A stretch of 25,747 nt of DNA, from NCBI GenBank assembly GCA_948467645.1, contig CAOKFD010000037.1, positions 1 through 25,747 on the forward strand, written 5' to 3'. The first letter of the stretch is position 1, and each line of letters starts with the position of its first letter. Shown here piece after piece: positions 16,547 to 24,401 of the stretch. Both the position numbers and the translations under genes were made by a program. The notes under the pieces were generated by a model. It made no database searches and was not told the origin of the DNA. It saw only the letters and a program-made list of their open reading frames with translations. The DNA comes from Fimadaptatus sp948467645. Its GTDB lineage: Bacteria; Bacillota; Clostridia; Christensenellales; Aristaeellaceae.

Positions 16547-16745
16547 ATAATATGATACTACTATCCGGCAAAACAGTAAATAGACACTTTACGGATTTGT
16601 ATGGCTTTAACGGCGAGCATTGTAAGCCTTTGCCGCACATATTGGAAATGCAAATTCGCCCGAAATGGAAACGCCGCGCGGCCAACGGCCTTAAAAAAAT
16701 AGACTAAGGCTCGACATTAGCCCCGGTTCTGCCAAAATTGTTGAC

Positions 16746-16772
16746 AAAAGCCACACGAAGAAAGTGGCTTTT
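16746..16772. other. Isolated hairpin upstream of the response regulator promoter
   Basis: A 9-bp perfect inverted repeat (AAAAGCCAC with GTGGCTTTT, 9-nt loop) lies between the divergent genes, 13 bases before the -35 box of the downstream promoter. It is followed by A-rich rather than T-rich sequence on the plus strand. It could be a terminator remnant or a protein-binding palindrome. The rest of 16547-16784 shows no convincing gene. Confidence 0.5.
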
Positions 16773-16784
16773 CAAAAATAACAC

Positions 16785-16813
16785 TTTACAATATGTAGGG
16801 AATGATTTATAAT
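16785..16813 (+). promoter_or_regulatory. Sigma-A promoter of the two-component operon
   Basis: TTTACA (16785-16790) and a perfect TATAAT (16808-16813) have a 17-bp spacer. Transcription should begin near 16820, about 250 nt before the response regulator start. Confidence 0.82.
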
Positions 16814-16848
16814 GTTAAGAAGGGGTAGGTCTTTATAGGCTTGGTATG

Positions 16849-17031
16849 AGCCGTTTGGATATTCGCGTTTGGGGCTGAAAAGCCCGGGAAGTGAATGATG
16901 GAGATCGATCCATAAACGGCTGTTCAGCTGACGGCATGTCCGGTATCGAGTGCTTTTACCGCGGAAGACCCCGCGCCCGCATCCCTCGCGGAGGGCGGAT
17001 AAGCGTCGATGCATTTGTTGCCATGCCGAAC
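16849..17031 (+). ncRNA. Structured 5' leader of the response regulator mRNA, candidate cis-regulatory RNA
   Basis: Two extended stem-loops can be drawn. The first pairs 16849-16856 (AGCCGTTT) with 16914-16921, continues with GGAT/ATCC (16857-16860 with 16908-16911) and ATTCGC/GTGAAT (16861-16866 with 16891-16896), and is capped by GGGCT-GAAA-AGCCC (16872-16885), a GNRA-type tetraloop. The second pairs CGGCATG (16932-16938) with CATGCCG (17022-17028) and encloses CCCTC-GCG-GAGGG (16983-16995) and a CGGTA/TACCG helix. No T-tract follows, so attenuation by a terminator is not evident. I do not recognise a known riboswitch class. It could be a regulatory leader or an independent small RNA sharing the promoter. 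Confidence 0.5.
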
Positions 17032-17067
17032 GTGACTACCAAAATTAATAAGAAGCGAGGGATTGAA

Positions 17068-17769
17068 ATGGCACACGAACTGATATTGGCTGTCGATGAC
17101 GAGGCTCACATCCTGGAACTATTGTCGTTTAATCTGGAAAATGAGGGATACCGCGTGATGACGGCTGCAAACGGCGAGGACGCGCTGACCGTATTCACGC
17201 GCGAGCGTCCATCGCTTGTGCTGCTGGACTTGATGCTGCCCGGCATCGACGGCATGGAAGTATGCCGCCGTCTGAAGGGCAACACCTCTACTGCGGATAT
17301 TCCGATAATTATGCTGACCGCAAAGGGTGACGAAGTGGACAAGGTACTCGGCCTTGAGCTGGGCGCCGACGATTATATTACTAAGCCGTTCAGTGTACGC
17401 GAGCTGATTGCACGCGTAAAGGCGTTGCTCAGGCGCGCTCAGGCTCAGAACGACGAGGAAGGCATACTGCGCGTAGGCCCGCTGGTAATCGACACCAGCA
17501 ACTACGAGGCTTTCCGCAACGGCGAGAAGCTGTCGCTGACCCTGAAGGAGTTCGAGCTGCTCAAGCTGCTGGTTATCTCCCGCGGCAAGGTGCTTACCCG
17601 CGATTTCCTGCTCGACCGCATCTGGGGGTATGAGTTCTATGGCGAGACCCGCACGGTTGACGTGCATATCCGCCATATCCGCCAGAAGCTGGGCGACGAT
17701 GCGCATTACATCGAAACCATCCGTGGCGTAGGTTACAAGCTCAACGATAAGCCCGAGGCCAAAGTGTGA
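17068..17769 (+). CDS. phoP: OmpR/PhoB-family response regulator
   Basis: The 233-residue DNA-binding regulator has a receiver domain (residues 5-120) with the acidic pair Asp10/Asp11, phosphoacceptor Asp54 in LVLLDLMLPG, Thr84 and Lys106 in DDYITKPF. A winged-helix domain follows (about 130-230) with LTLKEFELLKLLV and TVDVHIRHIRQKLGDD, ending in TIRGVGYKL. When phosphorylated it would bind direct repeats and control transcription. I placed the start at the ATG at 17068, where the homologous reading begins and GAGGG lies 6 bases upstream; the frame stays open back to 16891, but that extension lies in the structured leader and does not resemble protein. The kinase gene overlaps its end. Similarity is to the PhoP/PhoB type that often controls phosphate starvation; no pst or alkaline phosphatase genes are nearby, so the signal is unproven. 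Confidence 0.93.
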   Translation: MAHELILAVDDEAHILELLSFNLENEGYRVMTAANGEDALTVFTRERPSLVLLDLMLPGIDGMEVCRRLKGNTSTADIPIIMLTAKGDEVDKVLGLELGADDYITKPFSVRELIARVKALLRRAQAQNDEEGILRVGPLVIDTSNYEAFRNGEKLSLTLKEFELLKLLVISRGKVLTRDFLLDRIWGYEFYGETRTVDVHIRHIRQKLGDDAHYIETIRGVGYKLNDKPEAKV

Positions 17770-19556
17770 GATCCCGTCTCACGGTCTTTGCCCTCGTTGT
17801 GTCCTTAATTGCATGTTTAACTGCCGGCCTTTGCGCTGGCAGTATGCTTAAGGACGGCGCTATCAGTTCAACGCACGCCGAGCTGGATAACGAAGCCGTA
17901 GCGCTGAGTACTATTTTAGCCGGCCGCAGCGACGATGACGCGCGCGAAGCATTGCGCTCGGTCGCCGTTAACGAAAACATGCGCATACAGCTTATTCAGG
18001 CCGACGGCACCGTTATAGCAGATACGCGCACACTCAGCGGCAATATCATGCTTGATACGGACGAAAATCCTGAAATAGCTGAGGCTTTTACCGGCAAAAA
18101 CGCATATCGCCTGAGTGGTGAGGGCAGTACGGATATGATGTACGTCGCCGTACCGTTTAGCGATACGCTGGTATTGCGCGTGCTGAAATCGATGGCCACC
18201 GTGTATAAGAATGTCGATTCGCGCATCCGCGTTATGTATATGTGGCTTGCGATAACGCCCCTGATCGCGGTTGCGTTTACGCTGCTCATGTCGCGCGTGC
18301 TTGGAAAGACCTCCAAACAGTTGAACGAGGGCTTTAAGCAACTTGAAACCGGAAATTTCTCCGTGCGGTTGAATGAAGGGCATTCGGATCCGGATGGGCT
18401 TATAGGCGGATTCAATGAAATGGCCGAACAGGTAGACCGCAAATGGAAAAGCGTGCGTCGGCGCAATCATGCGATGAACATGGTGACTAATACCATGCAA
18501 AACGGCATACTTGCCGTGGACAGCGATTTGCATATTGTGCTGATCAACCCGGCGGCCAAGCAAATGCTGGGCATATCGGGCTCGGCAGAGGGAACGTCGA
18601 TAAGCGAAGCATCTCACGATGTGAAGCTCAATAGCGTATTCACCGATGCTATGGCACAGGAAGGCGTATACACATGCGACGTAATAGCCCGCACAGCAGT
18701 AGGGCGTGCCCGCAGACCGCTCAGACTTTACGTGACCTCGTTGCGCGACGACGGCAACACCGTGGGTGCGCTGGCGCTGGTTGAGGACGTAACCGAACTG
18801 AAGCGTCTGGAGCAGGTTCGCACCGACTTTGCGGCAAATGTATCGCATGAACTGAAGACGCCGCTTACCAGCATAAAGGGCTTTGTAGAGACGCTTCAGG
18901 CGGGTGCAATCAATAAGCCTGAAATGGCTCAGAAATTCTTGAACATAATCATGCTGGAAGCCGACCGCCTTACGCGCCTTATCAACGATATACTGTCGAT
19001 AAGCAAACTTGAGTCCGGCGACGACAAGGTGGAGATGCAGGCATTGCCGCTGAATACCATGGCGGCGGATATCTGTGATCTGCTGCGTATGCACGCCGAG
19101 CAAAAGCACATAACCGTAACTTGCACGGAAAACGCACCGCAAACGCTGATTTGGGGCAACCCTGACAGGGTTAAGCAGATGCTGATTAACCTTATCGATA
19201 ACGCCATTAAGTATACGCTTGACGGCGGCAGCGTAACCGTGGCCGTATATAAGGACGATACCACCGCGTACTTCTCCTGCAGCGACACCGGCATAGGTAT
19301 TGCTGACGAGAACATACCGCGCCTGTTCGAGCGATTCTATCGCGTCGATAAGGGACGCTCGCGTTCTATGGGCGGTACCGGCTTGGGTCTGGCAATAGTG
19401 AAGCACATTGTTATGTCCATGAACGGTCATATAGAGGTGCATTCCAAGCTGGGTGAGGGCACGGAGTTCCTTATATCGCTTCCGCTGTACGATGGTCAGA
19501 CTGTACAGCCTGTTACCGGTCAGTCGATGGACTCGACGGACAGCGTAATTGGTTAA
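17766..19556 (+). CDS. phoR: PhoR-type sensor histidine kinase
   Basis: The 596-residue membrane kinase has a first membrane helix at about 7-27, an extracytoplasmic domain of about 125 residues, a second helix at about 155-175, a HAMP linker, a PAS domain (NGILAVDSDLHIVLINPAAK onward), a HisKA helix with the phospho-accepting His361 in NVSHELKTPLTS, and an ATPase domain with N-box LIDNAIKYT, DTGIGI and GGTGLGLAIV. The order extracellular sensor-HAMP-PAS-HisKA-HATPase is that of Gram-positive PhoR/WalK proteins. The GTG start overlaps the regulator stop by 4 bases (GTGA), with GAGG upstream, so synthesis is coupled. All catalytic boxes look intact. The extracytoplasmic domain is what would decide the signal, and I cannot identify it. 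About 125 bases without a gene follow, with no clear terminator. Confidence 0.93.
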   Translation: MRSRLTVFALVVSLIACLTAGLCAGSMLKDGAISSTHAELDNEAVALSTILAGRSDDDAREALRSVAVNENMRIQLIQADGTVIADTRTLSGNIMLDTDENPEIAEAFTGKNAYRLSGEGSTDMMYVAVPFSDTLVLRVLKSMATVYKNVDSRIRVMYMWLAITPLIAVAFTLLMSRVLGKTSKQLNEGFKQLETGNFSVRLNEGHSDPDGLIGGFNEMAEQVDRKWKSVRRRNHAMNMVTNTMQNGILAVDSDLHIVLINPAAKQMLGISGSAEGTSISEASHDVKLNSVFTDAMAQEGVYTCDVIARTAVGRARRPLRLYVTSLRDDGNTVGALALVEDVTELKRLEQVRTDFAANVSHELKTPLTSIKGFVETLQAGAINKPEMAQKFLNIIMLEADRLTRLINDILSISKLESGDDKVEMQALPLNTMAADICDLLRMHAEQKHITVTCTENAPQTLIWGNPDRVKQMLINLIDNAIKYTLDGGSVTVAVYKDDTTAYFSCSDTGIGIADENIPRLFERFYRVDKGRSRSMGGTGLGLAIVKHIVMSMNGHIEVHSKLGEGTEFLISLPLYDGQTVQPVTGQSMDSTDSVIG

Positions 19557-19621
19557 CAATTTCGGCGGCACATTGTCATTGGCTTAATACCTTTGAGAGT
19601 GCGCCCGCCGTTGTTTATGGG

Positions 19622-19647
19622 TTACATATTTAAAATATTCGATGTAA
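19622..19647. promoter_or_regulatory. Palindrome upstream of the aldo/keto reductase gene
   Basis: TTACAT (19622-19627) and ATGTAA (19642-19647) form a 6-bp inverted repeat around an AT-rich core that is itself nearly symmetric (ATATTTAAAATAT). It lies 35 bases before the start codon, where an operator or promoter would be expected. No clear -35/-10 pair was found between 19557 and 19682. Confidence 0.3.
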
Positions 19648-19682
19648 GAAATGTGCACCCGCGCAATTAAGGAGGAATAATT

Positions 19683-20819
19683 ATGGAACATCGCAATTTT
19701 CCCGGTACGGACGTCAATGCCTCGCTGCTCGGCATTGGCTGTATGCGCCTGCCTACCAACGAAGACGGCTCTATAAACGAGCCGGAAGCAATCGCACTTA
19801 TACGCTATGCAATCGACCACGGCGTAACGTATGTCGATACCGCCTATGGCTATCATGGGGGCATGAGTGAAGTGCTGGTTGGCAAGGCGCTCAGGGACGG
19901 CTATCGCGAAAAGGTAACGCTTACCAGCAAACTGCCCGTATGGCTGGTCAAGACCTACGACGACATGGAGCGTCTGCTTGACGAGCAGCTGGGCCGCCTG
20001 CAGACCGATCATCTGGATTTCTATCTGCTGCACTCGCTCAATCAAAAGAGTTTCCATGACATACAGGCGCTCGACTATAAGAAGTTCATGAACGATATGC
20101 TGCGCAAGGGCAAGATTCGCTATCCGGGCTTCTCGTTCCATGACAATGCCGAAGTATTTCGCGAAATTCTGAACGACTTCGATTGGAAGCTGGCTCAGGT
20201 TCAGATGAACGTGCTTGACGAATTCAATCAGGCGACGCTCGACGGCATTAAGCTGGCCGAGAAAAAGGGCGTTGGCATAGTCATAATGGAACCTCTGCGC
20301 GGCGGCATGTTGGCCAAGAACCCGCCCAAAAATGTTGCTGAGGCATATGCCAAGCTCGGCGGCAACCGCACGCATATCGACTGGTGCTTCCGCTGGCTGT
20401 ACGATCAGCCCGGCGCAAAGGTCATACTGTCCGGCATGTCCAACGAAGCTCAGCTCAAGGACAATATAAACATATTCGCAAATACCTCTGCTAACTGCCT
20501 TACCGATTCCGAGCGCGCAGGTCTGACCGAAGTTCGCAAGGCATACGAAAGCCGCGTACGCGTGGGCTGCACCGGGTGCCGCTACTGCGCCGACTGTCCC
20601 CGCGAAGTGCATATCGACCGCATATTCCGCGAGCTGGACTCCTGTACCATGTTTGACGATATGGAGCGCTATGGCAAGGTATACGCCAAGCTCGTCGCCG
20701 AAAAGCACGACGGCTCCATGTGCGTGAAGTGCGGCAAGTGCGAATCGGCCTGTCCTCAGAAGTTCCCGATACGCAAACTTCTTGAAGAGATCGATTCCGA
20801 ATTCCACGCAAAGGCATAA
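19683..20819 (+). CDS. Aldo/keto reductase with C-terminal 4Fe-4S ferredoxin-like domain
   Basis: The 378-residue protein has an NAD(P)H-dependent aldo/keto reductase barrel (about 1-280) with catalytic-type residues in TYVDTAYGYHGG (Asp, Tyr), LTSKLP (Lys) and FYLLHSL (His). The C-terminal 90 residues contain two cysteine clusters, CTGCRYCADCP and CVKCGKCESACP, that match two 4Fe-4S cluster sites. This fusion is common in anaerobic Clostridia and is thought to link pyridine nucleotide and iron-sulfur electron flow; the carbonyl substrate is not known. An excellent AAGGAGGA ribosome binding site precedes the ATG. It follows the two-component genes on the same strand after 126 bases and is followed by a terminator. 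It may be read through from phoR or have its own promoter. Confidence 0.93.
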   Translation: MEHRNFPGTDVNASLLGIGCMRLPTNEDGSINEPEAIALIRYAIDHGVTYVDTAYGYHGGMSEVLVGKALRDGYREKVTLTSKLPVWLVKTYDDMERLLDEQLGRLQTDHLDFYLLHSLNQKSFHDIQALDYKKFMNDMLRKGKIRYPGFSFHDNAEVFREILNDFDWKLAQVQMNVLDEFNQATLDGIKLAEKKGVGIVIMEPLRGGMLAKNPPKNVAEAYAKLGGNRTHIDWCFRWLYDQPGAKVILSGMSNEAQLKDNINIFANTSANCLTDSERAGLTEVRKAYESRVRVGCTGCRYCADCPREVHIDRIFRELDSCTMFDDMERYGKVYAKLVAEKHDGSMCVKCGKCESACPQKFPIRKLLEEIDSEFHAKA

Positions 20820-20835
20820 TCCAGCTTAACAATAA

Positions 20836-20886
20836 CTCGCCTCCTCACGTTGCAATTGTGCACATGAGGAGGCGAGCATTTTTCAT
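20836..20886 (+). terminator. Terminator after the aldo/keto reductase gene
   Basis: A perfect 12-bp stem (CTCGCCTCCTCA, 20836-20847, with 20865-20876) is followed by CATTTTTCATT. It may also help stop the minus-strand transcript arriving from the sugar isomerase gene, although the opposite T-tract is weaker. Confidence 0.85.
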
Positions 20887-20978
20887 TATTTAGCCAGCAA
20901 TCATTTCGAGTTCAAGATTTTCGAAAAACGTACTTTTGCTGTCATTACTGAATTTCGAACGCGACATCTCTATTTTGC

Positions 20979-21797
20979 TCAGGTATACTGAATGCCAGCA
21001 TTTTTAAGCAACCCGGTCAGCGCCGAATGCGCAACCTCAAACAACTGCGACCCGGAGAAGCCGCGTTCACGCCCGACGATAGCCAGATGCGGCTCCAGTG
21101 TCAGGAAATAGTCGCCGTCGGCAAACAGCGGCAATATGTCCGCAATCTGAGCGTCGCCCTCGCCGCAGGGAACAATCACGTTGTCGGTCTTGCGGGAGTC
21201 CTTTAAATGCAGGTAGTCGACGTACTCGCGAATGTTGGGCAGGCTTTCGTCAAGCGGCGCTTCGCCCGCGCCCACAAAATTCGACGGGTCGTACACCGCC
21301 TTGAAGTTGGGCATATTCACGCTTTCGAGCAGGTCACGGCAGCGTGCGCTGCTTTCGCCGTAAATGCCCGCCTCGTTTTCATGCATCAGCGTTATGCCTT
21401 CGCGTGCAGCCAATTCGCTCATTCGCTTGATGCGATCGATAACTTCGCCGCGGCGCGCGTCGATCTCGTCCTTATCCATGTAGAACGAGAATATCCTTAT
21501 GCGGTTGCATTCCAGACGCTTGGCAATTTCGATCGCGCGGCGGGTCTGCTCAATGTACAGATTGCTCTTGTCGGCTATCTGCGTCTTGCCAATGGGGGAA
21601 CCGATTGATGATACGCCCATGCCGCGCTCCTTGAGCGCATGAGCTATCTCGTCAACGCGCGCGTCGCTGAGCTGGAGCACGTTAACATCGTCGACCGAGC
21701 GCAGAGACATCCACTTGACATTCAGCTTTTCCATTTCGTCAAGTTGCTGATCTAGGCGAGGAGAGATTTCATCGGCGAAACAACTGATTTTGTACAT
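20979..21797 (-). CDS. Sugar phosphate isomerase/epimerase family (xylose isomerase-like TIM barrel)
   Basis: The 272-residue protein opens with MYKISCFADEISPRLDQQL, typical of this family, and has likely metal-binding positions in MHENEAGIYG (Glu), AVYDPSNF (Asp), YLHLKD (His) and LTLEPHL (Glu). These enzymes isomerise or epimerise ketoses, inosose or hydroxypyruvate using a divalent metal. GGAGGA precedes the ATG. It lies 28 bases after a Gfo/Idh/MocA dehydrogenase, a pairing seen in inositol and rare-sugar catabolism, where the dehydrogenase makes a keto sugar and the TIM barrel rearranges it. The substrate cannot be named from sequence. No separate promoter is visible, so it probably shares the transcript with the dehydrogenase. 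Confidence 0.88.
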   Translation of the reverse strand: MYKISCFADEISPRLDQQLDEMEKLNVKWMSLRSVDDVNVLQLSDARVDEIAHALKERGMGVSSIGSPIGKTQIADKSNLYIEQTRRAIEIAKRLECNRIRIFSFYMDKDEIDARRGEVIDRIKRMSELAAREGITLMHENEAGIYGESSARCRDLLESVNMPNFKAVYDPSNFVGAGEAPLDESLPNIREYVDYLHLKDSRKTDNVIVPCGEGDAQIADILPLFADGDYFLTLEPHLAIVGRERGFSGSQLFEVAHSALTGLLKNAGIQYT

Positions 21798-21825
21798 AAA
21801 TTAATCCTCCTGTTTTATATGCGCA

Positions 21826-22809
21826 CTATTCTGGACATACGTCCATCCGTGCGCCGACATCGGCGCTTTCGCGGGCAAGCAGGCATACTCGCGTCGCGGC
21901 AAGAGCTTCGCGCGCCAGTTCATCAGTCATGCCAGCATCGATTGCGTCGATAAATCGACTAAAATATATTTCGCGCGGCGGCAGTTCCAGCTCGCGCTTT
22001 GGCAAATCGTTTTCGAGGTAAACGCGCCCGTCAATGGCTTCGATCATGCCGCGCGTACCAGTCACGCGCAGTCGGTCGTCATCATGCCGTGCGGAAGCGG
22101 TGGGGCGCAGGTAATCGGCAGTCACGGTAGCAATTGCGCCGTTTTCCATATCCATAAGCAGTGCCGACGTGACCTCCATATCGCCATTGCCGTGATTGGC
22201 ATATGTAGAATGCGATGCGGCCACGCGAGTACAACGCCCGCCCACGCTCATGACCCAATCGACTGCATGTATCGCAACCCACGGTATGATTCCGCCGAAC
22301 AGCTCACGATGGGAATAGAATTCGGGCCGCGTTCCCATACGGTAGCTTTTTTGACCGTGTATCAAGCGCACTTCTCCGATTTCGCCGTCCGCAACAGCTC
22401 TGTTCAAGGCAATAAACCACGGCTCTTCTTTTATGCCGAACATGCCACACAGCGCCAGTCTGCTCTGAGCGTGGCACTGCTTTAACATGTCAAGGTCGCT
22501 AATCTCAGTGGCCAGTGGCTTTTCGCTAAAGCAATGTGCGCCCGCTTTAAGGCAATCCATCGTAATGCGCGCGGTCAGGCAGAACATCGGATTGATTACA
22601 GCAATATCAGGAAGTTCGCTTTGCAGAAGCTCATGATAGTCGCTGTATATGTGCGGCGAATATTTTGCCGTTTGCTTGATAAGTGAACCTATGTCGCCAT
22701 TTCGCTCACCCGGAGCAATGGCGCACAGCTCAATATCATCGCGCACAGCCAGACTTTCCAGCGCATAGTTAAAGTGACCTTCCTGCCCTATGATAGCAAC
22801 CTTTCGCAT
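21826..22809 (-). CDS. Gfo/Idh/MocA family oxidoreductase
   Basis: The 327-residue protein has an N-terminal Rossmann domain (KVAIIGQEGHFNYALESL, then PDIAVINP and the conserved HCFSEKPLA motif with catalytic-type Lys) and a C-terminal alpha/beta domain with GGIIPWVAIHAVDWVMS, where the histidine acts in substrate binding or catalysis. The first loop reads GQEGHF rather than the usual GxGxxG, but this is tolerated in the family. It should oxidise a sugar or cyclitol with NAD(P). I chose the ATG at 22809 because AAAGGA lies 9 bases upstream; the GTG at 22827 would overlap that site. It has its own -10 element and a candidate operator in the 96-base gap after the shikimate-kinase-like gene, and it runs into the sugar isomerase gene. 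Confidence 0.9.
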   Translation of the reverse strand: MRKVAIIGQEGHFNYALESLAVRDDIELCAIAPGERNGDIGSLIKQTAKYSPHIYSDYHELLQSELPDIAVINPMFCLTARITMDCLKAGAHCFSEKPLATEISDLDMLKQCHAQSRLALCGMFGIKEEPWFIALNRAVADGEIGEVRLIHGQKSYRMGTRPEFYSHRELFGGIIPWVAIHAVDWVMSVGGRCTRVAASHSTYANHGNGDMEVTSALLMDMENGAIATVTADYLRPTASARHDDDRLRVTGTRGMIEAIDGRVYLENDLPKRELELPPREIYFSRFIDAIDAGMTDELAREALAATRVCLLARESADVGARMDVCPE

Positions 22810-22836
22810 AGTTGCATGTCCTTTCACAAATGCAGT

Positions 22837-22868
22837 TTGAACGGAAGTTTGTTTTGACCGAAGTTCAA
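22837..22868 (-). promoter_or_regulatory. Candidate operator in front of the Gfo/Idh dehydrogenase gene
   Basis: TTGAAC (22837-22842) and GTTCAA (22863-22868) form an inverted repeat lying directly downstream of a perfect minus-strand TATAAT (22875-22870), over the expected transcription start. That is a usual place for a repressor site of a catabolic gene pair. The -35 region 16-18 bp upstream is poor. No regulator gene is adjacent. Confidence 0.4.
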
Positions 22869-22905
22869 TATTATAAACAATAAATTAATCAAAACAGACT
22901 TTCGA

Positions 22906-23433
22906 TCAATTACTCTCACGCTGCTTTTTGTCATCATAATCCAGTATATCGTCCTGCAACTTACGTGCAGCCACATCAAGTGAGCCCGGCTTATCAAAAG
23001 CAACCGATATATCTGCAAAGCTCTTATACAGCGGCACACGCTCGTTGTACAGATCTTCCAGCGTAAAACCTTCCGGCAACACCACGCCGCGCTTTTTAAG
23101 ATCGCCAAGCCGCATCGCAAGCAGGCGATAGGGTACCTCAATGTACACGCATGCGGCATTTTGCCTCAGATGCTCCATGCCAGCCTTTGAATAGATTGCA
23201 CTTCCGCCGGTCGCTATGACGGTATTGTCCGTCTCAAGTCCGAGCATGGTTTCTTCTTCCAGCTTGAGAAACGCGCTGTTGCCGTTCTTCTTTAGTATCT
23301 GTCCCAGCAGTGCGCCGTACTTTTGCTGCATCAGTATATCTGTATCCACAAACGAATAGCCCATCAGCTTGGCAAGCAGTACGCCAAGCGTACTTTTGCC
23401 TGCGCCCGGCATTCCGATAAGTACTACGTTCAT
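22906..23433 (-). CDS. Shikimate-kinase-like P-loop kinase
   Basis: The 175-residue protein has Walker A GMPGAGKST (7-15), the DTD motif (Asp30/Asp32), the ATGGSAI loop and a lid/C-terminal NERVPLYKSFADI segment, all in the order of shikimate kinases. The arginine that contacts shikimate in the FRxxE motif of known enzymes is Leu56 here (SAFLKLEEE), so the acceptor may not be shikimate. A subfamily with this change, often annotated as shikimate kinase, occurs in many bacteria outside aromatic-pathway operons. No other aro gene is in the window. It follows the alpha/beta hydrolase gene by 22 bases on the same strand. The ribosome binding site (GGTGG) is modest. ATP-dependent phosphorylation of a small hydroxylated compound is the safest prediction. 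Confidence 0.82.
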   Translation of the reverse strand: MNVVLIGMPGAGKSTLGVLLAKLMGYSFVDTDILMQQKYGALLGQILKKNGNSAFLKLEEETMLGLETDNTVIATGGSAIYSKAGMEHLRQNAACVYIEVPYRLLAMRLGDLKKRGVVLPEGFTLEDLYNERVPLYKSFADISVAFDKPGSLDVAARKLQDDILDYDDKKQRESN

Positions 23434-23455
23434 AAGTTACCACCATTCAATTTCG

Positions 23456-24370
23456 TCATATGTGCTTTTCAAAGAAAGCCAGCACATCGTCAAATACCTC
23501 GCCGCGATTCTGCTCGTTCAATAGCTCATGCCGCGCTCCCAGATAAAGCTTGAGCGTAACGTTGCTTACTCCGGCTTCGCACAGATTTTCGTATACAACC
23601 TTAACGCCCTCGCCCCACCTGCCAACCGGATCGGCGTCGCCTGATATTATAAACAGCGGCAGCTCGCGCGGTACTGACTTAAACCATGCGTCATCCGACA
23701 CATTCTCAAGCATCCGCGCCAGCTCCAGATACGCCGAACACGTAAATGTGAAGCCGCACAGCTCATCGTTTATAAACTCGTCAACTTTGGCCTCGTCGCG
23801 GCTCAGCCAGTCCGACGACGTGCGCGCATTTGGTATGCGCTTCAGGTTGTCTGTACCGGCGACACGCTCCAGAAGATGACTGACATACGTGCGTCCGCGC
23901 AAAGCGATGACCGCTTTTGTAAGGAGCTGTCCCACGCTTGCAAGCGGGTTCGGCCCGCTGGTGCCGCATATTACAGCGCCGTCAAGGTATTTGCCATAGC
24001 GCGCGATATATATGCGCGTGATGAACGAACCCATGCTGTGACCAAACAGGAAGTAGGGCACGCCGGGATAAATCGCCGATGCCTTTTTCCTCAAAAGCTC
24101 CAAATCTTCAATAAGATAATTATAAGCGCCGTCATCGCCGAAGTATCCAAACTGACCGTCGATCAGCGACGCGCCGTGACCCAAATGGTTATTGCCGACA
24201 ACGGCGAAGCCATGTTCGTTCAGGAACCTTGCAAACTCGTCATAGCGTCCGATATGTTCGCACATGCCGTGGCAGAGCTGTACCACGCCGCGCGGATTCT
24301 CGTACGGCCAGTGCAGTGCTTCTATCGTCGCCTTGCCGGACGAGGAGGGAAAATCTATGTGTCTGTGCAT
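23456..24370 (-). CDS. Alpha/beta hydrolase, monoacylglycerol lipase/lysophospholipase type
   Basis: The 304-residue serine hydrolase has the oxyanion-hole region VVQLCHGMCEHIGRYDEFA, the nucleophile elbow GHSMGS with Ser112, an acid in ISGDADPVG, and the catalytic histidine in GARHELLNE. This is the pattern of the serine aminopeptidase S33/hydrolase_4 family that cleaves monoacylglycerols or lysophospholipids. There is no signal peptide, so it is probably cytoplasmic. I chose the ATG at 24370 because GGAGGTG lies 7 bases upstream; an ATG 18 bases further up precedes that site. It is the first gene of a minus-strand transcript that continues into the shikimate-kinase-like gene. The physiological ester is not known. 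Confidence 0.92.
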   Translation of the reverse strand: MHRHIDFPSSSGKATIEALHWPYENPRGVVQLCHGMCEHIGRYDEFARFLNEHGFAVVGNNHLGHGASLIDGQFGYFGDDGAYNYLIEDLELLRKKASAIYPGVPYFLFGHSMGSFITRIYIARYGKYLDGAVICGTSGPNPLASVGQLLTKAVIALRGRTYVSHLLERVAGTDNLKRIPNARTSSDWLSRDEAKVDEFINDELCGFTFTCSAYLELARMLENVSDDAWFKSVPRELPLFIISGDADPVGRWGEGVKVVYENLCEAGVSNVTLKLYLGARHELLNEQNRGEVFDDVLAFFEKHI

Positions 24371-24401
24371 TAAAGCGCACCTCCGCATACTTTATGTATC
24401 A

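Noticed and set aside
16552..16707. A 51-codon open frame on the plus strand in the divergent intergenic region
   Set aside because: No ribosome binding site, no recognisable features, and only partly open in neighbouring context; treated as chance.
16857..16900. Resemblance of ATTCGCGTT...GTGAAT to the tetrahydrofolate riboswitch
   Set aside because: The shared part is one short stem; the three-way junction arms and pseudoknot parts of that class are missing and the downstream gene is unrelated to folate.
16948..16970. TTTTACCGCGGAAG, reminiscent of the T-box antiterminator sequence
   Set aside because: Only ACCGCG of the T-box motif matches, there is no terminator alternative, no stem I with specifier loop, and the gene downstream is not an aminoacyl-tRNA or amino acid gene.
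16891..17067. A 59-codon N-terminal extension of the response regulator starting at a GTG
   Set aside because: The added residues have no similarity to receiver domains, the stretch is part of stable RNA stems, and the ATG at 17068 has a proper ribosome binding site and matches family length.
17916..19571. Long antisense open frame across the sensor kinase gene, and similar ones opposite other genes
   Set aside because: It mirrors codon structure of the sense gene, has no ribosome binding site, promoter or family motif, and its composition (rich in His, Tyr, Arg, Cys) is typical of shadow frames.
19584..20807. Antisense open frame of 407 codons across the aldo/keto reductase gene
   Set aside because: The sense strand encodes a clear enzyme with all motifs; the antisense translation has no recognisable domain and lacks start signals.
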